Shown here: one piece after another, positions 26,014 to 36,854 of the stretch
Layout: every line of letters begins with the position of its first letter
Numbering within the stretch: the stretch's first letter is position 1
NCBI GenBank assembly: GCA_013115125.1
Contig: JABANN010000207.1
Location: 1-53,063 of the forward strand
Reading direction: 5' to 3'
DNA from: Perkinsus olseni
Lineage: Eukaryota > Perkinsozoa > Perkinsida
DNA length: 53,063 nucleotides
Position numbers and translations under genes: made by a program
The notes under the pieces: model-generated
The model's database searches: none
Seen by the model: the letters and a program-made list of their open reading frames with translations, nothing else
Told to the model about the DNA's origin: nothing

Positions 26014-26596
26014 ATGCAGGCCGAGAAGCTTTTTGCGATCTTCGAAGCGTGCGAGCATCTCCCTTCTACGCGGCCCTGTCTGTCCCTGCGAGTCTCAGGT
26101 TTTTCAACCACGCCTCTACCCCGGGTGCCGCCCTCGTTGACAAGGTCCATGCGACCTACACCTTCGAGATCTTCCCCGAGAAGGTCGGCTCTGGGGAGTC
26201 AAAGAAGTGGACCATTGACTTGAACACTCAGCCTGGCAAATGCACTCCCCAGGAGGTTAGACAGCCCCTTGCCTTGGATATGCTTTATGCCTTTTCCTCA
26301 GGGTGGTGGTGACTGCACCTTCCAGCTCTCCGCCAAAGACTTTCTGCAGCTGGCTGCCAACAAGCTGAACCCTCAGATGGCGTTTATGACGGGCAAACTG
26401 AAGATCAAGGGGGACCTCGGCAAAGCGATGAAGTTCACGCCCGACGTGAGCTCATACCATCCCTCCCCTCCGTCGTCGATAGATCTATGTTCAGTTGCTC
26501 CCCAAAGTCGACATGAAGGCGGCGCTGGACGCCTCTAAGAGCCCGAAGGAAATCGTTGCCCTCGTCCTCGGCGGTCAGAAACAGTCGAGGCTGTAG
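26014..26596 (+). CDS. SCP2 sterol-carrier domain protein, peroxisomal
   Basis: Small stand-alone SCP2 domain, expected to bind sterols or acyl-CoA lipids in the peroxisome matrix. Four exons, all joining in frame: 26014-26048 (MQAEKLFAIFEA), 26099-26255 (FFNHASTPGAALVDKVHATY, FEIFPEKVGSGESKKWTIDL), 26302-26445 (DCTFQLSAKDFLQLAANKLN, AFMTGKLKIKGDLGKAMKF) and 26495-26596 (LLPKVDMKAALDASKSPKEI). Introns are 46-50 nt with GT..AG ends. The protein ends QSRL; the final SRL is a type 1 peroxisomal targeting signal. The conserved SCP2 motif MxGKLKIKGxxxxAMKF is intact. The short length, about 145 residues, is typical for a single SCP2 domain. Confidence 0.92.
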
Positions 26597-26734
26597 CCTA
26601 GGAAGTTGGCACAATTTTTATCATCAACTATCACGACAATCATAATCACTTTCATGTGAAGGGCTGCTCGACTTGGTGTTGTCAACTTCGTGGCGAACAG
26701 GAATCTGTTAGTGGGCTGGTTCCCTACATCAGTG

Positions 26735-28440
26735 ATGAGCAATGTCAGTCCGGCATCTCCTAGGCGGCCCCTTCCCTCAATACCACCGTCGTTGGCAGCT
26801 AAACCAGAATGGGCATCTTATTGGCAACGACTACTCCGAATTATCGAGAACCCAACCTTTGACAAAGAGCCACCGGAAATGGTGAGCCTCGAATGCTCGC
26901 GCGAGTCCCCAGGCGCACTGTCGAGTCGACAGTGTCGACAGTGAACTCCGGCTGTTCGGCAAACCTAATTCAACAGAGATTGATAGAAATCTGTCTTCCG
27001 TTACTGAGTACACCCGTAGAACCGTCGTACTGAACGATTCGCAGCTAAGGTGGCGGCATCCCCTCAGGTTTGTGACGTCTGTGGCACAGCTCTCGCCACG
27101 GTGTACTGCCCCGCAGACCGGGCCCACTTCTGTGAAGCTTGCGATGCCTCCCATCACTCTGTGTCAGCCCTGTTGCTGAGACACTCTCGAGTGCCCCTCT
27201 GCCAATCCCCATTCCAGTTTGGGGAGTGCGCGGAGCATCCGCCGGAGCTCATCGAAAGTGTCTGTCTCGACTGTGCTAAGCTGATGTGTCAACACTGTGT
27301 CCTTCTGACTGATCATCCCCCTCACCATCAGCTCATCTCCACCATAGACGTCTTCAGGTAGGCCATCCTCTCTCCCTTTCGGACTGGTCGCCGGAGCACC
27401 TGCTGCCTTTCAGGGCGTCACCTCCCCCATTGCCATCAGACGATCAGCAGAGGCATCTAGTCCGCACTATAGAACTTCTTCATAAGAGAATGCTCTCTGT
27501 GAGATCCAATTTCGTTGCGGTGCGGGACGCTCTCGACAAGCATCTTGCGGACCTCCTCACTCGGTCATCCGGCATCAACCATCAGCGTACAGAGGTCCTT
27601 GACTCGATTAGGAGGGAGGTGACCACCGCCATGCCCCGCCGACGGTTGCCACGGAGTGCAGGTTCTGACTGACCTTATCCACTTCGAGTGGAGCGCTGCC
27701 TTCTACCTCCACCAACGTCTCTGTCTTCCTATGGGAGAGTATCTTGTCGCCCGTGCTAACTACGAAAGAGGTCGGGAGTTCTTAGTACCCGTCCTCCGCG
27801 AACAGGCTATTAATGAGAAAGAACTCGCCACGAAGCGGCTGGAGAGTCGCCTGCCTTCGACGGTAGCTTCGGCGCTGACCCTCTGCACGCTCGGTAGACT
27901 TCATGCAGGTCACAGCTCCCCTAACGGTTAGCGGCACCATGGACGTGTTCCCGGCTGCTGTTGGTGATCGACTCGGGCCACGGACGGAGCTCATGCCTGG
28001 TGGCTTCGACGCTGCTGAACCTCCGGCGGTGGTCGGGGTGAGTGGACTGCAATGAGAACTCTCACTGATTGCCCTGTGTACTCCCTGCAGGATGGAGGGC
28101 TCGTGGTCGCTCACCCGGCCCGACAGCACGATGTTGTCTATGCCTCTAAGAAGAGTGATAAACTTCGTACCAGCTCACAAGCATCATCCCGCAGGAGCGA
28201 GGCCACATTGGACGTCATCGACAGCAGCAGCGGCAACGAACCGCCGGTGAGCTGTTTGCCAGCTTTGTTACCGTTCAATGCCGTTTGGTTCAGCCCCGCC
28301 CCTTGACCCCGGCGAGGCCGAGGAGTTCCACTTTGCGCGAACTCATGCTTGCTTCTAGCGGCTTCGTTGATGAGGTTAATAAGCGTAGCATAACCAGCAG
28401 TAACAGCTCGTCTCAGTCGTACCCCATGAGTTCACGATAG
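26735..28440 (+). CDS. Double B-box zinc-finger protein with coiled coil
   Basis: Exons: 26735-26880 (MSNVSPASPRRPLPSIPPSL..), 27068-27357 (two B-boxes: CDVCGTALATVYCPADRAHF with CEACD, then CAEHPPELIESVCLDCAKLM with CQHCVLLTDHPPHHQ), 27414-27618 (RHLVRTIELLHKRMLSVRSN; helical), 27662-27862 (FEWSAAFYLHQRLCLPMGEY, ARANYERGREFLVP), 27909-28037 (APLTVSGTMDVFPAAVGDRL), 28091-28246 (DGGLVVAHPARQHDVVYASK) and 28294-28440 (TLRELMLASSGFVDEVNKRS, ending YPMSSR, stop). The B-box pair with a following coiled coil resembles TRIM-type proteins without a RING. Such proteins bind partners in regulation or ubiquitin pathways; the role here is unknown. The first intron, about 190 nt, may hide an extra exon (26946-27050 is open in one frame). 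Exon 27909-28037 and its intron are duplicated at 32.9 kb. Confidence 0.85.
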
Positions 28441-30481
28441 TGATGCCCTTCTCTTGGCGGCCCCTCTGACGGCGTTGCTTGTTAATGGCTGTTGCATGTA
28501 ACACTGCATGGGAGGTGGCATCAGAGACGCGGCTCGCAGCTATGGTGTCGTTACCTCGCCGTGGTAAAGTTAGATCAAAGGATGATACGAAGGACTTAGT
28601 TTAACCGAGTCGGCAGAATTCGACTGTTACGAGAAATTCCGCCGACTTGCGCAGTTCGGCTGAACCCAGCCTTGAAAATTGTTGTCGTGTCCTCTGTCGC
28701 CCGCCATGCAGTATATTGTGGTATATCTACTCACTGACAGCGAAACACGACTACACTCCCAGGCCAACGGCCTGAGGCTGTCACAAAGTTATGAGCCATT
28801 GTTGTTTCTGGCAGTTAGTTTTGAACCTCTGTATAAGGCAGCCTGCGGGCTCATCAGTTGCTCCCTTGGATCGTGGAAGTGGCATCCTGTTGCAAAAATC
28901 TGTTCAACATGGTGTGTCCCATTACTCATGAAGATGAAGTGGGAATGGACTGGGAGTGGATGACTGGATTGCGTTTTCGGTCTTCTTTGTATTGGAATCG
29001 AATTCTGGAATACCTCAGAGCTGTTCCTCTGTGACTGGCCTGTATGATGTAGAGTGCTGTTTGAGTCTATTCTAATCGAGTGAGTTTGCAGCTTTAGAGT
29101 TGTTCCTCTGTGACTGGCTTCATGCTCAAAGCAAGTTCAATGATACAGACCTGATGGAAGATCGACGGTCGTTGTTCCGTTGTTCGATCGTAGTCGTTGT
29201 CCCGTATGGTCGTAGTCGATCTTTGTGTCGAACAGCTAAGGTGCTTGAATCTTCAGCAGCTAAAGATAGACCTACTAGGGAATACCGACCACGGTGTTCG
29301 GTATCGGTGACTTGAGCATCATTTGTCATGATTCATGATGATTCCATCAACTCAGTGTGGACCCAATTACTACTCGTTCGTTTCCAGGTTTTTGTTTTTA
29401 CTCTCTTTGTGCGCTCCTCCCCATCCTCATTATGTGCTGTTACTTTTATCACAGGCAGTTGTGCATGTGGTGGTATTGCGACAGGCCTTCTCTGACATGG
29501 TGTATGCTACCAGTACATTGAGTTACTCGATTCGAGTACAAGCCGACGGCAAATTCCATGGGCCCAACAGATGGTAAGAGCGACGACGTGAATGACAGTG
29601 CTACTGCCGAGGATCGTTCGGTACAGTGACAACTCGTAGAAATTTCGTCCGTACAAGCTTGATCCGTACAGTTTCCATGTAGTGACAATCCGACGAAGTG
29701 TACGGATTGAATCCGTACACTGACGACTCGACACCGGCTAGGCTAGACGCTCATGCTCCAGCTTCGCTGTCCTTGCCATATCAGGGCTGTACCTCGGAGT
29801 CATACATGACACCGTGCCTTACCGAGGACGCGCCGCGGTATAAAGGCGGGCTTTTGTTTCTTCCCAACGTCTCTGATCGGCCTCCTATTCACTGAGAACA
29901 GTATCCGTCGAGCGATGGTGAGTTGTGGGTGCTGGGTGATTACGATGTTTGTTGCCACGCATCAGCGCCGCCGCATCACTACATGTTACCAACATACTAT
30001 GCAATGACAACACGAGGGCACACTTCAACCTGTTTCTTATCCTGTCCATCATTCCACGATATGGTGAAGGAAAGGTAGCTTTTGCAGCTACCGTTAACTA
30101 CCGTTACGGCACCGGCGTTACCAAGTCGTTGATTTCCTCCTTCACGCGTACCGGATGCCTCCATGAAGAGCGATAGTGGCATGCAACCGCCGCAGCTTTC
30201 TAACGCTGTTCGTTGCACTCCAAGTGTGGGTCCAGGAATGAGGATCACGTGGCAGATCGACCTACCAGCCTAAGTCCAGGATGGAAGGTTCTCCTACAGT
30301 GGCACGCGACCCGTGGAAGAAAACAGCGTTGCATTTGGGCGACATCTCCCTGACCATACGTTCTGCTTACCGTACGCGCACGCTGCCAAAGCTGTCAGGC
30401 ATATTATGGCTGTCTGTTGCGACGTCTTCAGCACGTCCTTGCCGTTTGTAGAGAGTCTTCTCTCTGACCATTCGAAATGCG
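28441..30481. other. Two-kilobase intergenic region
   Basis: No gene recognised on either strand. Around 29620-29725 a degenerate TCCGTACA-containing unit recurs several times, closing with the perfect palindrome at 29697-29721. A short imperfect hairpin (GGTAGCT..AGCTACC) lies near 30075. The rest is unstructured to my reading. Confidence 0.4.
29697..29721. repeat. Perfect palindrome, 12-nt arms, 1-nt centre
   Basis: AGTGTACGGATT at 29697-29708, G, then AATCCGTACACT at 29710-29721. Confidence 0.9.
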
Positions 30482-31513
30482 ATGCATCTCTTTATGGTCG
30501 TTCTATCCCTCGCTGCCTCTCTCGGAGAGGACGATGGTGACCAATGTATGGCTAATTATGCACGGGAACGGTACTGGGAAGACGCTGACCAAACCTTCAT
30601 TAAGTTCTTCGCCGCTCGGGGCCCGGAGAGGTACAACTGCGGTGACAGCTACAACTACTTGAATGTGGCCGATGCCTCCACGAAGGGGACTATCCTTCAT
30701 CTCTTGGCATTGGCGAAGTTTATCGAGGATTTCCGTCAGGCTAGTAATAACCATGCGACGGTATACCTATACTATCAGGGTGGATCCAAAGAAGATGAAG
30801 CAGCTGGGGCTACCAATTTTGTGTACATCTTCGAATCGTTCGTCCGCAAGTTCGCGACTGATGAGATGGGATCCCTTGGCATCAGCTTCGACGTGAAGCT
30901 TAAGTTCGGCCCATACATGAAGTTACTCGACGGCGTTTTCCAGATGAAGGAGAGGCTGAAACAGCACAACTTGAAGTTCGGTGTGACAATTCCCTATGAC
31001 CAGGAGGGTGCTGTATATGTCGACAGGTTTATGACGAGGGCCGATCGTATAACAGTCATGACCTACGGCAACTATTTTGGTCTTCCTGTGAACATGATGA
31101 CACACTTCCTCAAGGACACTTGTGTCTACTGTCATAGTGTAAACTATAATACCCTCAAGGCTAAGATCACATTCATCGCTCAGGGCGACTGTGAAGACTC
31201 AAGTTTGTGTCCAAAAGCGACCATGTGCGCCTACAATAGTGACACCGCTCGGACTGCCTTTAGGGACTCCGGCTTCATGCCGGGAACCGCGGGCGGCTCC
31301 TATGAAGTGATGTTCTACGTCTATGAGCTGCTAAAGTATACCACCGACTATTTACGCGGTAACGTCACCCGCGAGAAGTGGTTCGATCACCTATTCAAGG
31401 AGCAAGGGACTCGTTTTGGTATTAGCGACTTCAAGTGGGCCGGATCCTTTTATGGCTCGCAAGTTGCGAAGTCTGTCGGACTAACCCAATGGATGAATAC
31501 CCACGCCTCGTGA
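30482..31513 (+). CDS. Secreted protein, possible TIM-barrel glycosidase-like, function unknown
   Basis: Intronless frame of 343 residues with a signal peptide (MHLFMVVLSLAASLG). The mature part has segments that look like alternating strands and helices of a barrel, for example GISFDVKLKFGPYMKLLDG, LKFGVTIPYDQEGAVYVDR and RADRITVMTYGNYFGLPVN; the last is reminiscent of GH18 strand 6 (MTYD). There is no DxxDxDxE catalytic motif, so a chitinase call is not justified. Cysteines cluster at CVYCHSVNYN and CEDSSLCPKATMC. It lies in the same gene-poor, secreted-gene-rich half as the GH18 copies. A lineage-specific Perkinsus family is likely. Confidence 0.65.
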   Translation: MHLFMVVLSLAASLGEDDGDQCMANYARERYWEDADQTFIKFFAARGPERYNCGDSYNYLNVADASTKGTILHLLALAKFIEDFRQASNNHATVYLYYQGGSKEDEAAGATNFVYIFESFVRKFATDEMGSLGISFDVKLKFGPYMKLLDGVFQMKERLKQHNLKFGVTIPYDQEGAVYVDRFMTRADRITVMTYGNYFGLPVNMMTHFLKDTCVYCHSVNYNTLKAKITFIAQGDCEDSSLCPKATMCAYNSDTARTAFRDSGFMPGTAGGSYEVMFYVYELLKYTTDYLRGNVTREKWFDHLFKEQGTRFGISDFKWAGSFYGSQVAKSVGLTQWMNTHAS

Positions 31514-32850
31514 GGGAGTGCTATAAATGACTGTACAGTCCTACGCTTTTCTGTCATTTTTTCATCTAGCATCCTACGGTTAGACTTCGTACGTGAGTCT
31601 CTTTTAGGGTGCTGGAAAACATCATTTCATTCTGCATCGAAGTGTTACTACAGATATTCACTTCGTTCTTGAAGCTATTCTGTTCTACAGAGTCGCTATT
31701 GGCTCTTTCATGGGTGATTGAGCTACTGAGTATTGCTGTTCTGATGTTTCTTATATGTGATAATGCTGAGGGCTGAGAATGGTATCCTTAGTGTTTTCTC
31801 CACAGTTGCGCTGCTTTGCCATTAGCTATGCTGCCTACACAGTTGCACGCATACTCATGGCTTTCTTGGCGCCTCCCTTCACTCTTGTTTTACAGTCAAC
31901 TGAGGCTCATAACAATTCTCATTGCGTTCTGCTGCTTTTGTCTTGTGTGTACCAATTATGCCGCACGTCGGGACCATTATATAGAAGCACCAAGGCTGCT
32001 GCCGGAGTAGCCCCTAGTCCACGCTATCAGACGCCCGCTCTGTTATGACAGAATGGTCAGTGGGAGCTCATATCCCCGGAGCTCACCTGACGTGAAGGTT
32101 TTTGATAAATGCTCTACAGATAACATGCCGCCCTTTATTTCTTTTTCGTCTGGGGTTTCTCATAACTGGGATTAGCAGCGGAGAGCATCGGCGACAGCGT
32201 GGTAACTAGAAGGGATTGATAATTTCCCGAAGCAATATCTTCATATGATGAGGTTCATAATTGTAAGGAGTGCATGTGCTGAGGATAAGATGTAGCTTGT
32301 CTGGTAGTGAGCCGTTCACTGTGAACGCCTACGGCTGATCGACGACAGGGAACTTCGGGAGTAGAAAAATCTCACGCTCCCGTACAGCGAAGGAGATGTT
32401 TGGTTGTGCAATAAGCCATAGGAGGATCTTTCGCACAAATGAAGTTTGTGCAGATATTCGAGCGCTATTGATGATAAGTGTATGATGTTGGTTGTCTGGT
32501 GCTCACCAGTCTTAAACAGCGGATTTTTGCGCCGTTCCCAATTCAACCCCTCAATGTGGAGGTAGGAACAGAGCTTGTTTGAAACGCTGTGGGCAGTGCT
32601 CTTCCCTAGCAACCCTGGCCAGTTAGCCACATCTATTCATCCCGTCTTCTGCGTCATTGGGAATTTCCTGTCCGAAATCATTCCCCTGGTAGTCCGAGAA
32701 GCTCCTTCTGATAAGAAAGTCAATTGCCAAATTAGATCTCATTTTTATATGCTGCCCACCGGAGAGAGAACCGCAAAGAGAGTTCAACCACTCGAACGCT
32801 TCATATCGCATCACATGAACGTACCACGCGCACGGTCAGTAGAAATCATA
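31514..32850. other. Intergenic region
   Basis: About 1.3 kb without a recognisable gene. Frames near 31779-32048 and 32316-32630 lack family features or exon borders that I would trust. Confidence 0.35.
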
Positions 32851-33058
32851 CAGGTCACAGCTTCCCTAACAGTCAGCGGCACCATGGACGTGTTCGCGGC
32901 TGCTGTTGGTGATCGACTCGGGCCACGGACGGAGCTCATGCCTGGTGGCTTCGACGCTGCTGAACCTCCGGCGGTGGTCGGGGTGAGTGGACTGCAATGA
33001 GAACTCTCACTGACGCAGCCTGTGTACTCCCCTCAGGATGGAGGGCTCGTGGTCGCTC
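32851..33058 (+). pseudogene. Duplicated B-box gene fragment (one exon, its intron, start of next exon)
   Basis: About 208 bp nearly identical to 27906-28111 in the B-box gene. It covers the acceptor CAG, the exon encoding LTVSGTMDVF..AVGDRLGPRTELMPGG, the whole 53-nt-class intron beginning GTGAGTGGACTGCAATGAG, and the first 21 bases of the following exon. Because the intron is retained, the copy arose through DNA, not through spliced RNA. It has no start codon or B-boxes, so it cannot encode the protein. High identity suggests a recent event. Confidence 0.9.
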
Positions 33059-33309
33059 CCTTAGAATGCGCGCCAGTACTGGCAATACGGGTAGTGGTTG
33101 GTACGTAGTGGATCATGTACCCTTTCTAAGTACTCCAGTTGCCTTACCAGGCCTGCAATTCGGTACATTCTTGGTGACCAATACGGTTGCCCAGTTTCAA
33201 TCGACACAAAGCTGGCGCTCTGCCGGTGGCTGATGCTACGTCTCGATGAATCCCAGATTCTCGGCAATGTATGCCTTGTTTCGAATACATACTCGCATCG
33301 ATGAAGTAA

Positions 33310-33765
33310 CCGCTCTCAGCGCGTAGGTTTGGACGGTAAGGTTCAGAGACTCTCCGACGGAGATTCTAACCTACAGGCTCGACGGTCATCATCAGGGTGT
33401 TATTGCATTCTACCGCGCATCCAAACGCTGATCGCGAGCCCTGCGCCCAGATGTCGCAAGCGTACTGTGCATACGCTGACCGTATTCGGCACGGCGTGCT
33501 GTCGAAGGCAAAACTTTCATCGCAGAGGGCCTGCAGTAGGATATCTCCTTGTATCATGATCCATTCCTTTTCATTGACGAATCAACATCACAGTTGTGGA
33601 AAGAAAAATTATGATGTCCGACTTCACGACGTAGATGTCGAAATACTGTAGGTTGAATACATCAAAGTGCTGATACGAATTAAGCTGTTTCAACAAATGG
33701 CTTTCAAGACTCTCAGACCCGCTGCTTAGCGCAACAAAAGTGTGGTATATCGTCTTCCTCGTCAC
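33310..33765 (-). pseudogene. Degenerate coding remnants downstream of GH18 copy 1
   Basis: Minus-strand frames here (for example KEWIMIQGDILLQAL and LNSYQHFDVFNLQYFDIYV) have counterparts next to the second GH18 copy at 39205-39918 (KEWFTIQEDLVLQAF and FYSYYHFDVFKLQYYFANYL). Several length differences between the copies are multiples of three, which points to former coding. At least one single-base difference shifts the frame between the two segments. No family recognised. Confidence 0.35.
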
Positions 33766-34796
33766 GGCCCTGGCTTCAGCTTTTGCTTAATACCGTAGAT
33801 GAGGGAACGCGTATCCTCGGGCGGGAGGTCTGATCCCAGGTGCCAGGCCATGAGCCCGCCCAAGCCCTCGTTGTTGGATAAGTCGATCTTTTCTTGCAGG
33901 ATAGGCTGCGAGTCGAAGAAGTATCCCGCGAATGATCCGTTCCCCTTGGGGTCGGCGCCCATCTCAACAAGCTTGAAATACGTTATTTGCGTTCCAGCAC
34001 CGTTCTCGCCGTACAGAGGTACCTATGAAGTTCGTAGAATGAACGACGACCTACCCTCGCTTGACATGTACAGAGAGTTATCTCACCCCAAGAGCGAACT
34101 TGGCAGAAGGCAGACCTTGAACGTTTTTCCACTCGTTGACCATGTTCTTCACCCAATAAATGTTGGACTGGCCCCTTGGGTCGTTGTGGTTGTCGTATCC
34201 CATCCATTGTCTACCACACCACACAAGCCAATCCTCTTGTACAGGGCGTATGCGTTACCGATGCTGAAGGACGGACGATGCGACAACAGACCGATGTTAA
34301 GCTCGACTTACGCGACGCTCACATTAACATTCTTGCCGTTCTTCTTCACGTTCTCCTTCGTCCCCTTCATCAAATCTCGATATTTGTTCCACTCATCGGT
34401 ATTCCTTGGGAACTCCCAATCAAAATTGATACCATCGAACTTGTACTGCTCGACCATTTTGTTCGCGGAGCCGTAGAACTTCGAAAAGGCAGCCGGGCCG
34501 CCATTGATGAACGGAATGCTCTGCAGCACGAACGGGACCCTCGCACCGTGAGTGTCGGCAGCCTGGCGGGCCAACAGCAGTTCGTTCTCATTGGAGAAAG
34601 TCCTCGTTATCGTTGTATCGGCTGAGACGGAGAATCCCACAAAGATGAGCTCCGTGACGCCTGCGTTGAAGATATCGTCGAAATAGGAGACATTCCTAGT
34701 GACTGGGAGGTCTTCGCCTATGAAGTAGGCGTAGAATTCGAACGCCTTGGTCTGCGATACGACGGCAGCCAGCAGAAGGTAGCAGATGGTTGCCAT
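33762..34796 (-). pseudogene. GH18 chitinase-like gene, copy 1, with a 7-nt frameshift
   Basis: Glycoside hydrolase 18 fold. Exon 1 (34312-34796) starts MATICYLLLAAVVSQTKA, a signal peptide, and contains YKFDGINFDWEFP, the GH18 catalytic loop with the Glu present and Asn at the middle Asp position (DGINFDWE). Exon 2 (34087-34263) has IGNAYALYKRIGLCGVV and MGYDNHNDPRGQSNIYWVK. Exon 3 (33762-34022) has VPLYGENGAGTQITYFKLV and GLGGLMAWHLGSDLPPED before the stop at 33762. In exon 2 near 34213, seven bases present in copy 2 (between GTGGAC and TGGATGGGATAC) are absent, which breaks the frame between the two halves. The introns (48 and 64 nt) are GT..AG. The gene may therefore be non-functional, unless an alternative splice bypasses the lesion. 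Confidence 0.8.
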
Positions 34797-34911
34797 CGCT
34801 GTAGGCCAACGTGGTGCACGAAGGAAATCTGAATAGACGCCGTGCAAGGAGACATTCTGGTGGTTGCATAATTCGGTGCGCTGGCTACCAGCCGAAGCCC
34901 ATTTTCAGAGA

Positions 34912-34948
34912 ACGATAAACCACATGGATAATCCATGTGGTTTATCGT
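34912..34948. repeat. Perfect palindrome, 18-nt arms, 1-nt centre
   Basis: ACGATAAACCACATGGAT at 34912-34929, A at 34930, and the exact reverse complement at 34931-34948. It lies about 115 bp upstream of the GH18 copy 1 start codon. Confidence 0.95.
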
Positions 34949-34994
34949 TGTGTTGGCTCACTGTGCCGACTGTGCCACTGGCCGATTGCCTTCA

Positions 34995-35045
34995 CACTGT
35001 GCCGCTGAAGGCAATCCATGATGGATTGCCTTCAGCGGCACAGTG
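34995..35045. repeat. Perfect palindrome, 25-nt arms, 1-nt centre
   Basis: The arm 34995-35019 (starting CACTGTGCCGCTGAAGGC) is repeated exactly as reverse complement at 35021-35045, with G at 35020 in the centre. It would form a 25-bp stem that, with one unpaired base, must exist as a cruciform or as two strands, not as a simple hairpin loop. Confidence 0.95.
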
Positions 35046-36251
35046 CATGTCCCCATGGCTACTATGTGGTCTGGCTGGGAGAATTAACGCACCAGGTAGA
35101 CTACAACTCAGTACAGCGTGGCCCTTGGAGGCAGAACTCGAAAGATGAGGAAACTGAGCTCATTGCGGATTTAGAGTGATCGTATGTTCGATAGCATGAC
35201 AAGGAATGCGCGCGACTGCTGGGACGAACAGACGTACAGCGAGCAACGGCGCACAGGGAGTAGTGTGGGTACGCAGCAGCAGAGGAGGTGCTTACTATCA
35301 TAGTGCACATGTGCAGCCCAAGGGGCAAGCGAAGTTAGAGCTAGCGAAGGGTCTTCCGTTGATATATGCCCTGCGAAGTTTTGACGAACGCGTTGGTTGA
35401 TCTGTAGCGATGGGGCATCACGCCCACAAGCTAGCCCCACGTGCAAGAGGCTTTTCGGTCTGGGCATGTGAGGTCGAGTGTATCCAGTTGTCCAGCGTGC
35501 GAGAATCCGTCTTAAACCCTGCGATGCTGCTGGATTGATTCGCTGGTCAGTTGCATGTGATGAATACACTATGGTCACCCGTTGAACAAAGAGCAGTTCG
35601 AAGCATAAAAGACCGTTGCACTCTCTTGGGCACTCGAATCAACGTTCAGAGCTCCGATAAACCGGTCTACGCCGAAAAAAGGGCAAGATTAGCGATGGGA
35701 GTCTCCACGCACGAGAAGCTCCCTCCACTGAGGAGGTTACTCAATTCGAAGACCAGCGCTTCACGATTATCCTTGAACTCGCCCTGGGATGGGGGTTTAC
35801 GCAGCTAGAGGGTGTAAGCTGTCCCGTGCACCAGGAACATGAGAGTCCCCTCTCAGTGCTGACACTGACGGATTGAGACACTATGCAGCCGCATGAACAA
35901 CTCGACGAGTTGCTAGAGTAAATTATTATTCATCAAATCTTGTGGTTCTGGAAGGAAATCGACAACGAGTCTGACGAATCTACTCGTACTAGGTAGAGTA
36001 CGTTGATCATGGAGTAGTCGACACATAAGAGGGCTACCACCAACTCGTGCTACATACTCCGATTGTTATTAAAACTCCGATGAATGGAGCCTCCTCGTCG
36101 ATCAAGATGAATGACGATTCGCGTGACTCCGACTTCGACAATCTAATTCCTAGACCGCTGTACCAGAGAGTCCAAACCCAAAGTCCTCCACAGTGCGGAG
36201 TCCACACGGAAAGCTGGATCTCATTGGCTGCAGCCTCGGAAAAGGTAATGC
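35046..36251. other. Intergenic region
   Basis: About 1.2 kb with no recognisable gene. Frames on either strand are short and lack motifs. Confidence 0.35.
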
Positions 36252-36596
36252 TCAGTTCCTGTAGGGGCTGCAACACAGAATTCGAGAGTACTCCATGCCT
36301 CCCAGCTGTCGTCGGATCAGATAGAGCCTTCCATATCTGTTAGTTTGGAGCCCGTCAGACGTAACTTGATTCGGAAACCTCTGACCGCTCGAAATAAGCT
36401 TGAGTCGGCTGTCGAACATGGAGAATCTCGACGGAGGCCCCACCATGAGGATGCTTCCTCCAAACAGACATGATCCTTGAGGCATCGCGATACGATTCTT
36501 GCATTTTTCCTCAAGCAAGATTACATCACCTGTGTTCATCCCTACCATCCAAGTCTGCTGCGAGAAGCTCAATGAAAATACCAGACGCAGTGCCAT
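36252..36596 (-). CDS. Short ORF, possible tail of a beta-propeller-like family
   Basis: Minus-strand frame of 114 residues (MALRLVFSLSFSQQTWMVG; SCLFGGSILMVGPPSRFSMF; NRYGRLYLIRRQLGGMEY). It is open from ATG to stop but has no family match that I can name. It lies just downstream of the arylsulfotransferase-like gene on the same strand and could be a fragment of a paralogue. Confidence 0.3.
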   Translation of the reverse strand: MALRLVFSLSFSQQTWMVGMNTGDVILLEEKCKNRIAMPQGSCLFGGSILMVGPPSRFSMFDSRLKLISSGQRFPNQVTSDGLQTNRYGRLYLIRRQLGGMEYSRILCCSPYRN

Positions 36597-36663
36597 TACG
36601 CTCTACTCCGAAGAAAACGTAATCAGCCGGGGAGGTCATTCTTCGTGGGAACTTCCCTCCTAC

Positions 36664-36745
36664 TACACCTTTTAAAGGCCCATTTCGCGATCAGTAAGAT
36701 CAATTTCGCAGGGCGAGCGATTACCCGCGCCTAGATATGCCTTAG
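36664..36745. repeat. AATTTCG repeat family, copy A (about 82 bp)
   Basis: Shares about 82 bp with 51625-51706, differing at only a few positions: both read CCTTTTAAAGGCC, ATTTCGCGATCAGTAAGATC, AATTTC(G/C)CAGGGCGAGCG and AGATATGCCTTAG. The common kernel is (G)ATCAATTTCGC. The element has no coding frame. Confidence 0.85.
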
Positions 36746-36854
36746 CCGGTAGCTCTGAACGAGGACCGACGTGCACCACGTCGGTCGCTCTGAAGTGTCA
36801 AGCATTGTGGGTCTCCTGGAAGACTCATGGCGATAACCTCCTTAGATGACTGTC

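Noticed and set aside
30482-31513. Chitinase call for the secreted protein
   Set aside because: Barrel-like segments are present, but there is no DxxDxDxE catalytic motif.
33799-34476. 225-codon plus-strand frame over the GH18 gene
   Set aside because: Shadow of the minus-strand GH18 exons, which carry the conserved motifs.
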